Below, piece after piece: positions 44,701-53,197 of a stretch of DNA of 64,000 bases. The position numbers were made by a program, and so were the translations under genes. The number at the start of each line of letters is the position of its first letter. Within the stretch, counting starts at the first letter, position 1. This DNA comes from Bacteroidales bacterium. Lineage in GTDB: Bacteria > Bacteroidota > Bacteroidia > Bacteroidales > Bacteroidaceae. Location: the NCBI GenBank assembly GCA_004557185.1, contig SFEP01000005.1, forward strand, positions 1 through 64,000. Reading direction: 5' to 3'. Below the pieces are notes generated by a model that worked only from the letters and a program-made list of their open reading frames with translations, made no database searches and was not told the origin of the DNA.

Positions 44701-45426
44701 GATGACGCTCTCGATGTCCTTCACCTGGAAGTAGTCGGAGGTGGCGTGGTCGGCGGGGGCGAACTGCTCCACCACGGGGCCTTGGGCAAAGGCTACGTTG
44801 TCCTTGTAGGCCGATATGATCTTGTGGGGATTCTCCTGCGTGGTCTTCTTGATCATGGCGAAGAGCGAGGAGGGCATCTCCTTACCGTCGATGATGAAGG
44901 TGCCGCCGAAGATTTTGTGACGGCAGTGCTCGGAGTTGATTTGGGCAAAGCCGAACACCTCGGAGTCGGTGAGTTTGCGGCCCAACTGGCCCTCAACCTT
45001 GTGCAGGTATTCAATTTCGGCGGGCGAGAGGGCGAGGCCTTCTTGCTCGTTGTAGGTGTCGAGGTCGTCGATGTACTCGATGGGGGCTGGCTGGATGTGC
45101 ACGGTGAAGAGTTCTTGGTCGAGCCCGTCGTACATGCGCTGCAGCATGGGGTCGTGCTCGGCGTCGGCCGAGGCCACGGGGAAGTACTCCTCAATACGCG
45201 AAATGCCGCGGAGATTCATGTTCTGGGTAATCTCAACGGCATTGGTGCTCCAAGGCGTAATCATTTCACGACGCGGACCGACATACCAGCCCTGCAAAGC
45301 CGTGCCAGCCTCGGGCGTTGCATCGCCGTAGAGCCAGCAGAGTTCTTTTACTTCGTCAGCCGTGAGCTCATGGTCGGTTTGTGTGGCGATGATGCTCTGC
45401 TGAGGAGTTCTGAAAAACAAAATCAT
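41731..45426 (-). CDS. purL: Phosphoribosylformylglycinamidine synthase (single-chain)
   Basis: A 1231-residue enzyme of purine synthesis that converts FGAR, ATP and glutamine to FGAM. It is the large single-chain form: N-terminal PurS-like part, linker, two AIRS-type halves (SEHCRHKIFGG; KAETHNFPTTVEPFNGASTGTGGEIRD) and a C-terminal class I glutaminase (LGVCNGCQ nucleophile; the H-E pair lies further on). The length is slightly short of the E. coli enzyme (about 1295) and normal for Bacteroidetes. Promoter near 45596. Confidence 0.96.
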   Translation of the reverse strand: MILFFRTPQQSIIATQTDHELTADEVKELCWLYGDATPEAGTALQGWYVGPRREMITPWSTNAVEITQNMNLRGISRIEEYFPVASADAEHDPMLQRMYDGLDQELFTVHIQPAPIEYIDDLDTYNEQEGLALSPAEIEYLHKVEGQLGRKLTDSEVFGFAQINSEHCRHKIFGGTFIIDGKEMPSSLFAMIKKTTQENPHKIISAYKDNVAFAQGPVVEQFAPADHATSDYFQVKDIESVISIKAETHNFPTTVEPFNGASTGTGGEIRDRMGGGVGSWPIAGTAVYMTAYPRLDGGREWEDILPVRQWLYQTPEQILIKASNGASDFGNKFGQPLVAGSVLTFEHQENGEQYGYDKVIMLAGGVGYGTRRDCLKGTPVKGNKVVVVGGDNYRIGLGGGSVSSVDTGRYSSGIELNAVQRANPEMQKRANNLIRALCEEDVNPVVSIHDHGSAGHVNCLSELVEECGGKIDMQSLPVGDPTLSAKEIIANESQERMGLLIQEEHLDHVRRIAERERAPLYVVGETTGDAHFSFEQADGKRPFDLDVAQMFGHSPKTVMTDETVERTYSNVSYDLRQLDDYISRVLQLEAVACKDWLTNKVDRSVTGKVANQQCQGELQLPLADCGVVALDYRGRSGIATAIGHAPQAGLADPAAGSVLSVAESLTNLVWAPLAEGLDSVSLSANWMWPCRSQKGEDARLYRGVQALSDFCRAIKVNVPTGKDSLSLSQQYPNGQKIISPGTVIVSAGGEVSDVRRVVRPVMHLKARSAFYHIDFSSDALRLGGSAFAQSLGHVGSDVPTVRDAAYFRQAFNAVQSLVNEGLLLAGHDVSAGGLITCLLEMCFANVDGGMELQLDACGADDLVKLLFAENPGVVVQVDDKHESAFRRVLSEAGVRCTCLGRPTAERHILVNWHEATYQFGIDYLRDVWYETSYLLDTRQSMNGCARQRFENYKEQPLEFHIHPEFKGTFESLGINPDRRTPSGVRAAIIREKGTNGEREMAYALYLAGFDVKDVMMTDLISGRETLDEVNMIVFCGGFSNSDVLGSAKGWAGAFLYNPKAKEALDRFYARPDTLSLGVCNGCQLMMELDLIQPGTQPRGRMLHNDSHKFESAFLGVTVPTNRSVMFGSLSGDKLGIWVAHGEGKFSLPRPEDDYNIVLKYSYDAYPGNPNGSDYSVAGIASPDGRHLAMMPHLERAFFPWQNPLYPGRKHDVTPWMEAFVNARRWVEAHKQ

Positions 45427-45595
45427 AGGGAAGGGGTGTGTTCTATAAATTATTTTTTCGTGTCAGAAAATCGGGATGCCTCACTCCCTTCACAGCACTG
45501 GCGGCGGGCGGGCCGGCTTGGCAGGCGCACAGGGCAGGGCGAGGCGGAACGACGGGCGGCGCGGGCGTTTTCGGCACGGGCTCGCCAGATGCCTG
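45427..45595. other. purL leader region
   Basis: About 160 nt of probable 5' leader with a G/C-rich part. I do not recognise a riboswitch or attenuator. Confidence 0.35.
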
Positions 45596-45626
45596 CAAAA
45601 ATACCATAATTGTGTGAAAAGCCCAA
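45596..45626 (-). promoter_or_regulatory. Probable promoter of purL
   Basis: TATTTTTG (45596-45603, minus) with TTG (45624-45626) 20 nt upstream. Confidence 0.5.
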
Positions 45627-45680
45627 GAAGTAAGCGCGTTTAATTGCACGCTCAAGCGGCGACTTGCCGCCTGCACAACG

Positions 45681-45720
45681 ACGGGCTGAAAACGCAGCAG
45701 GTGCTACATTTTCAGCCCGT
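45681..45720. terminator. Terminator hairpin after the RNA-binding TPR gene
   Basis: ACGGGCTGAAAA (45681-45692) is perfectly inverted at 45709-45720, 43 bp beyond the stop at 45764. Confidence 0.7.
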
Positions 45721-45763
45721 GGTGAAAAGGGAACGGAGCGTGCCAGCGGCGGGGCGCCGCGGC

Positions 45764-47236
45764 TTACCAGGTGACGCTCAGGGTGCTGCCCTCGCTTTGG
45801 TCGGCGGCAGGCTCGGCTGCGGCTGACTCTGCTGCACTGTCGGTGGCAGCGGGCGCAGCGGTTACGAGCAGCTCGGGGTGCTCGATGATGTAACGCAACT
45901 TGCGCAGCTGGGCGTGGTGAGGCACGAGGGCCAGACCCTTGTCGGCGACGGCGAGGGCCTCCTCGGTGCGGCCAAGCTTGTTGAGCGCAATGCCTTTCTG
46001 CCAGAGGAAGAAGGTGTACTTCGACGTGCTCTGCGTGATGACGGGATCGGACAGGATGTCGTCGACCACGGCGAGGAAGTCGTCGTAACGCTGCAGCGGC
46101 AGGTAGAAGTTGAGTGCGAGGAACTGCTTGGTGGTGAGCGTGTCGGCCAGCAGCGAACGGCGTTCTTCGAGGAAGCGGAGGGCTTTGTCGCGCAGCTCTT
46201 CGCGGAGCGTTTCGTCATCGGTCTGCTTGAACTTCGACACGTAGAGGGTGAGGAGGTCCTTCACGCAGCTCTCGGGCTTCTCGCCGGCCTCCAGGGCCTT
46301 GATGTAGAATTCCTCGGCGTGCTCCACGTCCTTGGCCAGATAGTAGCGCTTGGCCTGGGTGTAAAGTATGCTGGGAGCTCCTATGCTCTGCCCGCTGGCT
46401 TCCATCTGCTGGGCGGGCATGTCGGCCTCTATTTCCTCGGCCAGTTCCTTTGCCTCGGCGTGGTCGGGACACACCTCGAGAATGTGGTCGACGAGGCCCT
46501 TGGCCAGACTGTAATATTTCTCACCATACAAATCCTCGGCCATGCCCAGCAGGGTGCTCACGGGGTGCGGCAGATGCACGCAGAGCGCCACAAGACCTTG
46601 GGCGTTGGTGGTTTCGGTGTAGACGACCTTGGCTCCGCGACGCAGGTTTTCATACAGGCGGTTGTCGGCCACTTGCTGAATGTGGAAGTAGAGGTCGTTT
46701 TCGCTACGGAAATCGCGAATGAAGCCGTAGCGCTTGTCGGGATTATAATAGGAAATGCGACCCTTGGCCGGCACGTAGGGCTGGCTGGTGCGCTGGGCGC
46801 TGTAGTCGGAGTAGTAACCCTCGTCCACAAACTCGGTGGTGTTGTCGCGCTCACGCTTGGCCGCATTCGACTTGAAGTAGTTGCGCTTGCTCAGTTTGGG
46901 GTCGATGCGTCGTAACTGCTCGGCCGACAACTGTCCCACCACCTTGTAGGGCACGGCCTCGGGCTCGGCGGCAACGGTGGCGTCAGGGAGCACGCCCGTG
47001 GAGGACACCACTGAGGCTGCGGCGGCAGGGAGCACAGGCGTAACGAACGGACTGTCCTTCTCGCCCGTGAAACTGCGCACGTCGGCAGCGCCGATGCCAC
47101 AGATTTTACCATCTTCCTGACGCAACACAATGATGGATGGGTTGATAAACTCGATTTTCCCGGAGAAAGTTCCCACTGAAGTCTTGATTTCAATGGCATC
47201 GCCAATCTGATAATTGGCTTGAATGAATGATAGCAT
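45764..47236 (-). CDS. Putative RNA-binding protein: SH3/LSm-like, cold-shock-like and TPR regions
   Basis: A 490-residue cytosolic protein of unknown function. Residues 1-55 (IGDAIEIKTSVGTFSGKIEF, INPSIIVLRQEDG) look like a small SH3- or LSm-type barrel. Residues about 160-220 (KGRISYYNPDKRYGFIRDF, NDLYFHIQQV) match the cold-shock fold, with G(F/Y)I and FH positions suggesting nucleic-acid contact. Residues about 225-460 are helical repeats of TPR type, and the end is Ala-rich. The order suggests an RNA-associated scaffold, inferred from fold resemblance only. It is monocistronic. Confidence 0.7.
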   Translation of the reverse strand: MLSFIQANYQIGDAIEIKTSVGTFSGKIEFINPSIIVLRQEDGKICGIGAADVRSFTGEKDSPFVTPVLPAAAASVVSSTGVLPDATVAAEPEAVPYKVVGQLSAEQLRRIDPKLSKRNYFKSNAAKRERDNTTEFVDEGYYSDYSAQRTSQPYVPAKGRISYYNPDKRYGFIRDFRSENDLYFHIQQVADNRLYENLRRGAKVVYTETTNAQGLVALCVHLPHPVSTLLGMAEDLYGEKYYSLAKGLVDHILEVCPDHAEAKELAEEIEADMPAQQMEASGQSIGAPSILYTQAKRYYLAKDVEHAEEFYIKALEAGEKPESCVKDLLTLYVSKFKQTDDETLREELRDKALRFLEERRSLLADTLTTKQFLALNFYLPLQRYDDFLAVVDDILSDPVITQSTSKYTFFLWQKGIALNKLGRTEEALAVADKGLALVPHHAQLRKLRYIIEHPELLVTAAPAATDSAAESAAAEPAADQSEGSTLSVTW

Positions 47237-47326
47237 AGTTTAGTTATAAACTTGGGGCACTACTCTTGGTTGCAGAATAGATTTTGCACCCGTACAATTA
47301 AAAATAAGGTTTTTACTTTCTGTGTG

Positions 47327-47334
47327 CAAAAATA
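47327..47334 (-). promoter_or_regulatory. -7 box for the TPR gene
   Basis: TATTTTTG on the minus strand, 91 nt before the ATG, in an A/T-rich 200-bp stretch. Confidence 0.4.
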
Positions 47335-47489
47335 AACGGTTTGTTTGATTTATGTATGTGGAACGCAGATTTCTCCCCTGTTATGGGCTAATATTTAAGA
47401 TTATTTATAATTACGTTGCCGTCCCAAGCTCTTAGTTAACTCTGCACGGCGAGGTTTGCAGCATGCCTTCAGCAGGTCGCTGACGTCAA

Positions 47490-47559
47490 AAGCCATCCGC
47501 CACTTGCTGCCCCTGCGAAAGCGGCGTGCGCTCTGGGGCAAGCAAATGGCGGATGGCTT
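47490..47559. terminator. Long hairpin after cysD
   Basis: AAGCCATCCGCCA...TTGCTGCCCC pairs with 47535-47559 over about 23 bp with one small bulge. It lies 50 bp beyond the cysD stop. Confidence 0.7.
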
Positions 47560-47608
47560 GCAAGGCTTATCTATGCCCCCGCAGTGGGGCGGCGAGGATG
47601 CGGAAGGG

Positions 47609-48520
47609 TCAGAAGTAGCCTTCGCGCTTTTTCTGCTCCATCGAGGCGTCCTGGTCGAAGTCGATGACGCGTGTGGTGCGCTCGCTCTTGGTGGTGGTCA
47701 TCATTTCCTCCACAATTTTCTCAATCGTATCGGCCTCGCTCTCCACGGCACCAGTGAGCGGCCAGCAGCCCAGGGTGCGGAAGCGTATCTTCTTCGTGGT
47801 GATGCGGTCGCGGTATTCGGCGGGCAGACGGTCGTCGTCGGGCATGATGAGCTGGCCATCGAGCTCGATGACGGGGCGTTCCTTGGCGAAGTAGAGGGGG
47901 ACGATGGGTATGTTCTCCAAGCGGATGTACTGCCAGATGTCGAGCTCGGTCCAGTTGGAGAGGGGGAACACACGAATGCTCTCACCCTTGTGCACTCGGG
48001 CATTGTAGATGTCCCACAACTCAGGGCGCTGGTTCTTGGGGTCCCACTGGTGGAACTGGTCGCGGAAGGAGAAAATGCGCTCCTTGGCGCGGCTCTTCTC
48101 CTCGTCGCGGCGGGCGCCGCCAAAGGCTGCGTCGAACTTATGCTTGTCGAGGGCGGCGAGCAGCGCCTGCGTCTTCATGAGGTCGGTGTGCACCTTGGAG
48201 CCGTGGGTAAAGGGGCCCACGCCAGCTTTGAAAGCCTCTTCGTTGCTCTCCACAATCAGTTGCCAGCCATGCTCGCGGGCATACCAGTCGCGGAACTGGA
48301 GCATCTCCTTGAACTTCCACTTGGAGTCGATGTGCATGAGGGGGAAGGGCGGACGGCCCGGGGCAAATGCCTTCTCGGCCAGGCGCACCATCACACTTGA
48401 ATCCTTGCCAATGCTGTAGAGCATGACGGGGTTCTCAAATTCTGCGGCCACCTCGCGTATGATGTGTATGGACTCGGCTTCGAGTTCCTTCAAGTGGCTA
48501 AGGCTATAATTTTCAGTCAT
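47609..48520 (-). CDS. cysD: Sulfate adenylyltransferase subunit 2
   Basis: A 303-residue PP-loop ATP pyrophosphatase that, with the GTPase CysN, activates sulfate to APS. The PP-loop is SIGKDSSVM (36-44). HIDSKWKFKEM, FGGARRDEEKSRAKERIFSFRD and FPLSNWTELDIWQYI follow as in CysD. The end (EQKKREGYF) is standard. CysN is normally encoded directly downstream, but here a 372-bp gap with a strong hairpin and then an unrelated gene follow. Confidence 0.94.
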   Translation of the reverse strand: MTENYSLSHLKELEAESIHIIREVAAEFENPVMLYSIGKDSSVMVRLAEKAFAPGRPPFPLMHIDSKWKFKEMLQFRDWYAREHGWQLIVESNEEAFKAGVGPFTHGSKVHTDLMKTQALLAALDKHKFDAAFGGARRDEEKSRAKERIFSFRDQFHQWDPKNQRPELWDIYNARVHKGESIRVFPLSNWTELDIWQYIRLENIPIVPLYFAKERPVIELDGQLIMPDDDRLPAEYRDRITTKKIRFRTLGCWPLTGAVESEADTIEKIVEEMMTTTKSERTTRVIDFDQDASMEQKKREGYF

Positions 48521-48551
48521 CTGAAAGGGTAGATAGATGTCGTTGTGTGTG

Positions 48552-48582
48552 CAAAATTACGACAATGCCCACGTCTTGCCAA
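48552..48582 (-). promoter_or_regulatory. Promoter of cysD
   Basis: TAATTTTG (48552-48559, minus) with TTG (48580-48582) 20 nt upstream, about 30 nt before the ATG. Confidence 0.55.
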
Positions 48583-48729
48583 GTTTTTCCTGCCTATTTT
48601 GCTCGCAGCAGGGCTGGGTGGCGGCGCAAACGGCCGCTTTGCTCACAGCGCCAGGCAAATTGCGGCGCGGTGCCGCGGTTTCTGCCGAACGCCTTTCCGG
48701 GCCAAGATGCCGGCGGGGCGGTTGCACAC

Positions 48730-48817
48730 GGCCATGGGCAACGTTGCACACGGCCATGGGCAACGTTGCACACGGCCACGGACGACGTTGCACACGGCCG
48801 CGGACAACCGACAACGC
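48730..48817. repeat. Array C, copy 2: four 22-bp units
   Basis: GGCCATGGGC / GGCCACGGAC / GGCCGCGGAC-type units start at 48730, 48752, 48774 and 48796, exactly 22 bp apart, with ACGTTGCACAC between. Same family as 18251-18338, and again four units. Confidence 0.9.
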
Positions 48818-48999
48818 GTTTTTCAGCAACGGGAAGAAAGCACGCCCCCACGACTTCGCGCCTTGCACCTACGGCAAACGGGCTGCGGAGGGCGGCAAAC
48901 GGCTGATGTGGGGCAACGGAAAGCGGACGAAGGACGGCAGCCCGCGGCAGACGCATATAAAAAACAAATGGGGGCTTCTTATCTCACAAGTTTTTATAG
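48818..48999. other. Remainder of the cysD-cvpA gap
   Basis: No gene, RNA or further repeat recognised. Open frames here are low-complexity. Confidence 0.4.
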
Positions 49000-49007
49000 T
49001 ACCTTTG
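49000..49007 (+). promoter_or_regulatory. -7 box for cvpA-sufB
   Basis: TACCTTTG, 56 nt before the cvpA ATG. No clear -33 TTTG. Confidence 0.55.
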
Positions 49008-49063
49008 CCGCGCATCATGCCGCGGGTCGCCTGTCTGCGCCGCGGCCTTATTCCGACACAATT

Positions 49064-49597
49064 ATGACAGACTTATTCATCATCGTGCTGCTGCTATGGG
49101 CAGCCTTCAGCGGCTGGCGGGCCGGTTTCATCAAGGAAGTGATTTCCACCATCGGCTTTTTCGCCGGTTTGCTCGTAGCCGCCACGTGTTACCGCACGCT
49201 GGGCGAATACCTCACCGTAGACGGTAGCGAAACGAACATGTTTACCAGCATCCTTGCCTTTTTCCTGCTCTGGATTATCGTGCCCATTGCGCTCGGCATG
49301 GCAGCCAACTTGCTCACGGCGGCCATCAAGGGCATGTGCCTCGGGCTGCCCAACAGCCTGCTCGGCGCCTTGGTGGGCGTCATCAAGTATGTGGTGCTCA
49401 TCAGCTGCGTGCTCAACGTCATGGAGAGCCTGCACATCATGAACACCTCGAAGGCCGGCGAGTCGCATCTCTACGAACCCGTGAAAGGCATCGTGGGCTT
49501 TTTCCTTTCATCCGACTCCACCACCGTAGCTCCCGCTGCCGACGACGCCCTGCGCGCCGACACCGTGTGGGTGGACGTTTCTCAAAAACACGAATGA
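49064..49597 (+). CDS. cvpA: CvpA-family membrane protein
   Basis: A 177-residue inner-membrane protein with four hydrophobic segments. The ATG at 49064 gives MTDLFIIVLLLWAAFSGWRAGFIKEVISTIG, the CvpA signature (GWRxGxxxE), and NSLLGALVGVIKYVVLISCVL follows. CvpA is linked to envelope homeostasis and colicin V export in enterobacteria. In Bacteroidales it commonly precedes suf genes, and sufB starts 3 bp after its stop. Confidence 0.88.
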   Translation: MTDLFIIVLLLWAAFSGWRAGFIKEVISTIGFFAGLLVAATCYRTLGEYLTVDGSETNMFTSILAFFLLWIIVPIALGMAANLLTAAIKGMCLGLPNSLLGALVGVIKYVVLISCVLNVMESLHIMNTSKAGESHLYEPVKGIVGFFLSSDSTTVAPAADDALRADTVWVDVSQKHE

Positions 49598-49600
49598 CTT

Positions 49601-51043
49601 ATGGCTGACAACGAACTGGCACGCTCCATTGCCGAGAAGCAGTATGAATACGGCTTCACCACCGACGTGCACACCGAAATCATAGAACGCGGCCTCAACG
49701 AAGAGGTGGTGCGTCTCATCTCGGCCAAAAAGGGCGAACCCGAGTGGCTCCTGCAATTCCGCCTCAAGGCTTACCACCACTGGCTCACACTGCGGCAGCC
49801 CGACTGGGGACATGTGCATCTGCCCGAAATTGACTACCAGGCCATCTCCTACTACGCCGACCCCACCAAGAAGCAGAAGGACGAGGGGAAAAAGGAAATT
49901 GACCCCGAACTGATGAAGACCTTCGACAAGCTCGGCATACCCCTCGAGGAACGCATGCAGCTGGCCGGCGTGGCGGTAGACGCCGTGATGGACTCGGTGA
50001 GCGTGAAAACCACGTTCAAGGAGAAACTGCAGGAGAAGGGCGTCATTTTCAGCAGCATCAGCGAGGCCGTGCGCGAAAACCCCGAGCTGGTGCGCAAGTA
50101 CCTTGGCACGGTGGTGCCCTACCGCGACAACTACTTCGCCGCACTCAACAGTGCCGTCTTCTCCGACGGCTCCTTTGTTTACATACCCAAGGGCGTGCGC
50201 TGCCCCATGGAGCTGAGCACCTATTTCCGCATCAATGCCCGCAACACGGGACAGTTCGAACGCACCCTCATCGTGTGCGACGACGGGGGCTACGTCAGCT
50301 ACCTCGAAGGATGCACGGCTCCCATGCGCGACGAAAACCAACTGCACGCCGCCATTGTGGAGATTGTGGTGAATGAAGACGCTGAGGTGAAATACAGCAC
50401 CGTGCAAAACTGGTATCCCGGCGACAGCCAAGGACGCGGCGGCGTGTACAACCTCGTGACCAAACGCGGACAACTGCGCGGACGAAACGCCAAACTCTCG
50501 TGGACGCAGGTGGAAACGGGCTCAGCCATCACGTGGAAGTACCCCTCATGCGTTCTCATGGGCGACAACTCGCAGGCCGAGTTCTACTCCGTGGCCGTCA
50601 CCAACAACTACCAAGAGGCCGACACAGGCACCAAAATGATTCACATTGGCCGCAACACGCGCAGCACCATCATCTCCAAGGGCATTTCGGCCGGCAAGAG
50701 CCAGAACGCTTACCGCGGGTTGGTAAAGGTGGGCTCCAAGGCCGAGGGGGCACGCAACTACTCCTCGTGCGACTCCCTGCTGCTGGGCAGCACCTGCGGC
50801 GCGCACACCTTCCCCTACATCGACGTGGCCAACGATAACGCCACCGTGGAGCACGAAGCCACCACTTCGAAAATTTCCGAGGAGCAGCTGCTCTACTGCA
50901 ACCAGCGCGGCATTCCCACCGAGGACGCCGTGTCGCTCATCGTGGGAGGCTACGCCAAGGACGTCATCAACAAACTGCCCATGGAGTTTGCCGTCGAGGC
51001 GCAGAAGCTCCTCAGCGTGTCGCTCGAGGGCAGCGTGGGCTGA
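49601..51043 (+). CDS. sufB: Fe-S cluster assembly protein SufB
   Basis: A 480-residue scaffold subunit of the SUF system, on which clusters are built with SufC (ATPase) and SufD. The N-terminal helical part is followed by the beta-helix core: KGVRCPMELSTYFRINA, YLEGCTAP, YSTVQNWYPGD, SSCDSLLLGSTCGAHTFPYIDVAND and VEHEATTSKISEEQLLYC. The length and sequence are typical. sufC and sufD, normally next, are absent here; the following gene is fhs after a 161-bp gap. Confidence 0.95.
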   Translation: MADNELARSIAEKQYEYGFTTDVHTEIIERGLNEEVVRLISAKKGEPEWLLQFRLKAYHHWLTLRQPDWGHVHLPEIDYQAISYYADPTKKQKDEGKKEIDPELMKTFDKLGIPLEERMQLAGVAVDAVMDSVSVKTTFKEKLQEKGVIFSSISEAVRENPELVRKYLGTVVPYRDNYFAALNSAVFSDGSFVYIPKGVRCPMELSTYFRINARNTGQFERTLIVCDDGGYVSYLEGCTAPMRDENQLHAAIVEIVVNEDAEVKYSTVQNWYPGDSQGRGGVYNLVTKRGQLRGRNAKLSWTQVETGSAITWKYPSCVLMGDNSQAEFYSVAVTNNYQEADTGTKMIHIGRNTRSTIISKGISAGKSQNAYRGLVKVGSKAEGARNYSSCDSLLLGSTCGAHTFPYIDVANDNATVEHEATTSKISEEQLLYCNQRGIPTEDAVSLIVGGYAKDVINKLPMEFAVEAQKLLSVSLEGSVG

Positions 51044-51204
51044 GCCGTCTCTCTATATATAAAGGAGTAGGCGCAAGCAGTTTTCTTCTGCGATACGGCG
51101 CAAATTCATCTTACCCTCCATATATAATAATAAGGAGCAGACGCACGCCCACACATTTTCCACCCACTTTCCACAAACACTCTCTTACCGCATTTTTTTG
51201 ATAT

Positions 51205-52869
51205 ATGAAGAAGGACATTGAAATTGCGCACAGCACCCAACTGCTGCCCATCGACGAGGTGGCAGCCTCGCTCGGCATCGGCTCCGACAGCCTGGAGCAC
51301 TACGGCAAGCACATTGCAAAACTGCCCCTCTCGCTCATCGACGACCGCCGGCGCGGCAAACTCATCCTGGTGACGGCCATCACGGCCACCAAGGCCGGCA
51401 TCGGCAAGACCACCGTGAGCATCGGTCTGGCACTGGGCCTCAACGCCATTGGCCGCAAGGCATGCGTGGCACTGCGCGAACCCTCGCTCGGCCCCTGCTT
51501 CGGCATGAAGGGCGGCGCGGCAGGCGGCGGCTACGCTCAGGTGCTGCCCATGGAGCGCATCAACCTGCACTTCACGGGCGACTTCCACGCCATCACCGCT
51601 GCGCACAACATGATCAGTGCCCTGCTCGACAACTACATCTACCAGCACCGCGCCGAGGGCTTCGGCCTCAAGGAGGTGCTGTGGCGTCGCGTGCTCGACG
51701 TGAACGACCGCTCGCTGCGCAGCATCGTGACGGGCATCGGTCCAGCCACCAACGGCGGCACGCAGCAGGCCGGCTTCGACATCACGCCCGCATCCGAACT
51801 CATGGCCATCCTCTGCCTGGCATCAAGCAAGGACGACCTGCGCCGCCGCATCGAGCAAATTCTGCTGGGCTACACCTACGACGGCAAACCCTTCACCGTG
51901 CGCCACCTCGGCGTGGCCGGCGCCATCATGACGCTCCTGCTCGACGCCGTGAAGCCCAACCTCGTGCAAACCACCGAAAACACGCCTGCCCTGGTGCACG
52001 GCGGCCCCTTCGCCAACATTGCCCACGGCTGCAACTCCCTCTTTGCCACACGCATGGCGCTCAGCCACGCCGACTACACCATCACCGAGGCGGGCTTCGG
52101 AGCCGACCTCGGCGCCGAGAAGTTCTACAACATTCTCTGTCGCAAGAGCGGCCTCTGCCCCGACCTCACCGTCATCGTGGCCACCGCACAGGGCCTGAAG
52201 ATGCACGGCGGCGTACCCGTGGACCGCATCAAGGAGCCTAATGAGGAGGGCCTGCGCGCCGGTCTGGCCAACCTCGACAAGCACGTGCGCAACCTGCAGG
52301 GCTTCGGCCAGAGCGTGGTGGTGGTGTTCAACCACTTTGCCGGCGACACACACGCCGAAATGGACTTGCTGCGCGAACACTGCGAAACGGTGCTCGGCGT
52401 GCCCTTCGTCATCAACGATGCCTATGCCCGTGGCGGCGAGGGAGCCGTGAAAATGGCCGAAGTAGTGGCCGAAGCCATCGACAAGCATCCCTCGGGCCCG
52501 CTACAACTCACCTACGCCGACGACGACCCCCTCTGCACCAAAATCGAGAAAGTGGCCAAGCGCATCTACGGCGCCGGCAGCGTCACCTTCGCCGCCCCCG
52601 CCATGCGCCGCATCAAGCTGGCCGAAGACCACGGCATGGCGCATTTCCCCGTGTGCATTGCCAAGACGCAATACTCCTTCTCGGCCGACCAGAAAGCCTA
52701 CGGCGCCGCCGAAGGCTTCGACTTCCTCATTCGCGACGTCGTCATCAACGCCGGCAGCGAAATGATTGTGGCCATTGCCGGCGACATTATGCGCATGCCC
52801 GGTCTGCCCAAGGACCCGCAAGCCAACCACATCGACGTGGTGAACGGCGAAATCACGGGCCTCAGCTGA
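51205..52869 (+). CDS. fhs: Formate--tetrahydrofolate ligase
   Basis: A 554-residue ATP-dependent enzyme that makes 10-formyl-THF for purine and formyl-Met synthesis. The N-terminal P-loop is TKAGIGKTT (62-70; many homologues have TPAGEGK). EPSLGPCFGMKGGAAGGGYAQV, HFTGDFHAITAAHN, VTGIGPATNGG and MRMPGLPKDPQANHID follow and are diagnostic. Two CCTTATATATA-type islands (about 51048 and 51117, read on the minus strand) lie upstream. Confidence 0.96.
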   Translation: MKKDIEIAHSTQLLPIDEVAASLGIGSDSLEHYGKHIAKLPLSLIDDRRRGKLILVTAITATKAGIGKTTVSIGLALGLNAIGRKACVALREPSLGPCFGMKGGAAGGGYAQVLPMERINLHFTGDFHAITAAHNMISALLDNYIYQHRAEGFGLKEVLWRRVLDVNDRSLRSIVTGIGPATNGGTQQAGFDITPASELMAILCLASSKDDLRRRIEQILLGYTYDGKPFTVRHLGVAGAIMTLLLDAVKPNLVQTTENTPALVHGGPFANIAHGCNSLFATRMALSHADYTITEAGFGADLGAEKFYNILCRKSGLCPDLTVIVATAQGLKMHGGVPVDRIKEPNEEGLRAGLANLDKHVRNLQGFGQSVVVVFNHFAGDTHAEMDLLREHCETVLGVPFVINDAYARGGEGAVKMAEVVAEAIDKHPSGPLQLTYADDDPLCTKIEKVAKRIYGAGSVTFAAPAMRRIKLAEDHGMAHFPVCIAKTQYSFSADQKAYGAAEGFDFLIRDVVINAGSEMIVAIAGDIMRMPGLPKDPQANHIDVVNGEITGLS

Positions 52870-52892
52870 CCCTCCGCCCCACGCCCCCTTCG

Positions 52893-52928
52893 GCCTGCCG
52901 CTGCACCCCCGCACGGCAGGCTTTTTTT
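52893..52928 (+). terminator. Rho-independent terminator of fhs
   Basis: A GCCTGCCG / CGGCAGGC stem followed by seven T. Confidence 0.85.
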
Positions 52929-53070
52929 AGGGGGAAAATACTTAGCGAAGCAGAGGGGCGGGCTCTCTAACGAATATAGCAAAGCCCACCCTGCGCACGT
53001 CAGCACCGTGCCGCCGCCGAGGGATTTTCGCCCATAACCGAAGGTTTTCATGAAAAAATCGGCCGTGCGC

Positions 53071-53100
53071 TTGCCCCGTCCGAATAATGTCGTAACTTTG
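53071..53100 (+). promoter_or_regulatory. Promoter of tRNA-Pro copy 1
   Basis: TTG (53071-53073), 19 nt, TAACTTTG (53093-53100), 11 nt before the tRNA. Confidence 0.7.
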
Positions 53101-53111
53101 CAGCCGCAATT

Positions 53112-53186
53112 CGGGGTGTAGCTCAGCCCGGTTAGAGTACGCGTCTGGGGGGCGTGTGGTCGCTGGTTCGAATCCAGTCACCCCGA
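53112..53186 (+). tRNA. tRNA-Pro (GGG), copy 1
   Basis: 75 nt. The acceptor CGGGGTG pairs with CACCCCG, the anticodon loop is CTGGGGG (anticodon GGG), and the T-arm is CTGGTTCGAATCCAG. It is part of a 93-bp direct repeat (53104-53196) that recurs at 54350. Confidence 0.93.
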
Positions 53187-53197
53187 CTGAATTGCCA

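Noticed and set aside
45427..45600. Purine riboswitch in the purL leader
   Set aside because: No three-way junction or conserved purine-riboswitch core could be recognised.
43768..45609. Long open frame antisense to purL
   Set aside because: Long antisense frames are common opposite GC-rich genes. The purL frame has full family motifs, and this one has none. The same applies to the long frames opposite parC, the GH16 gene and sprE.
51205..52869. Loss-of-function P-loop in formate-THF ligase (TKAGIGKTT versus TPAGEGK)
   Set aside because: The glycines and lysine are retained, and all other family motifs are intact. It is more likely a lineage variant.
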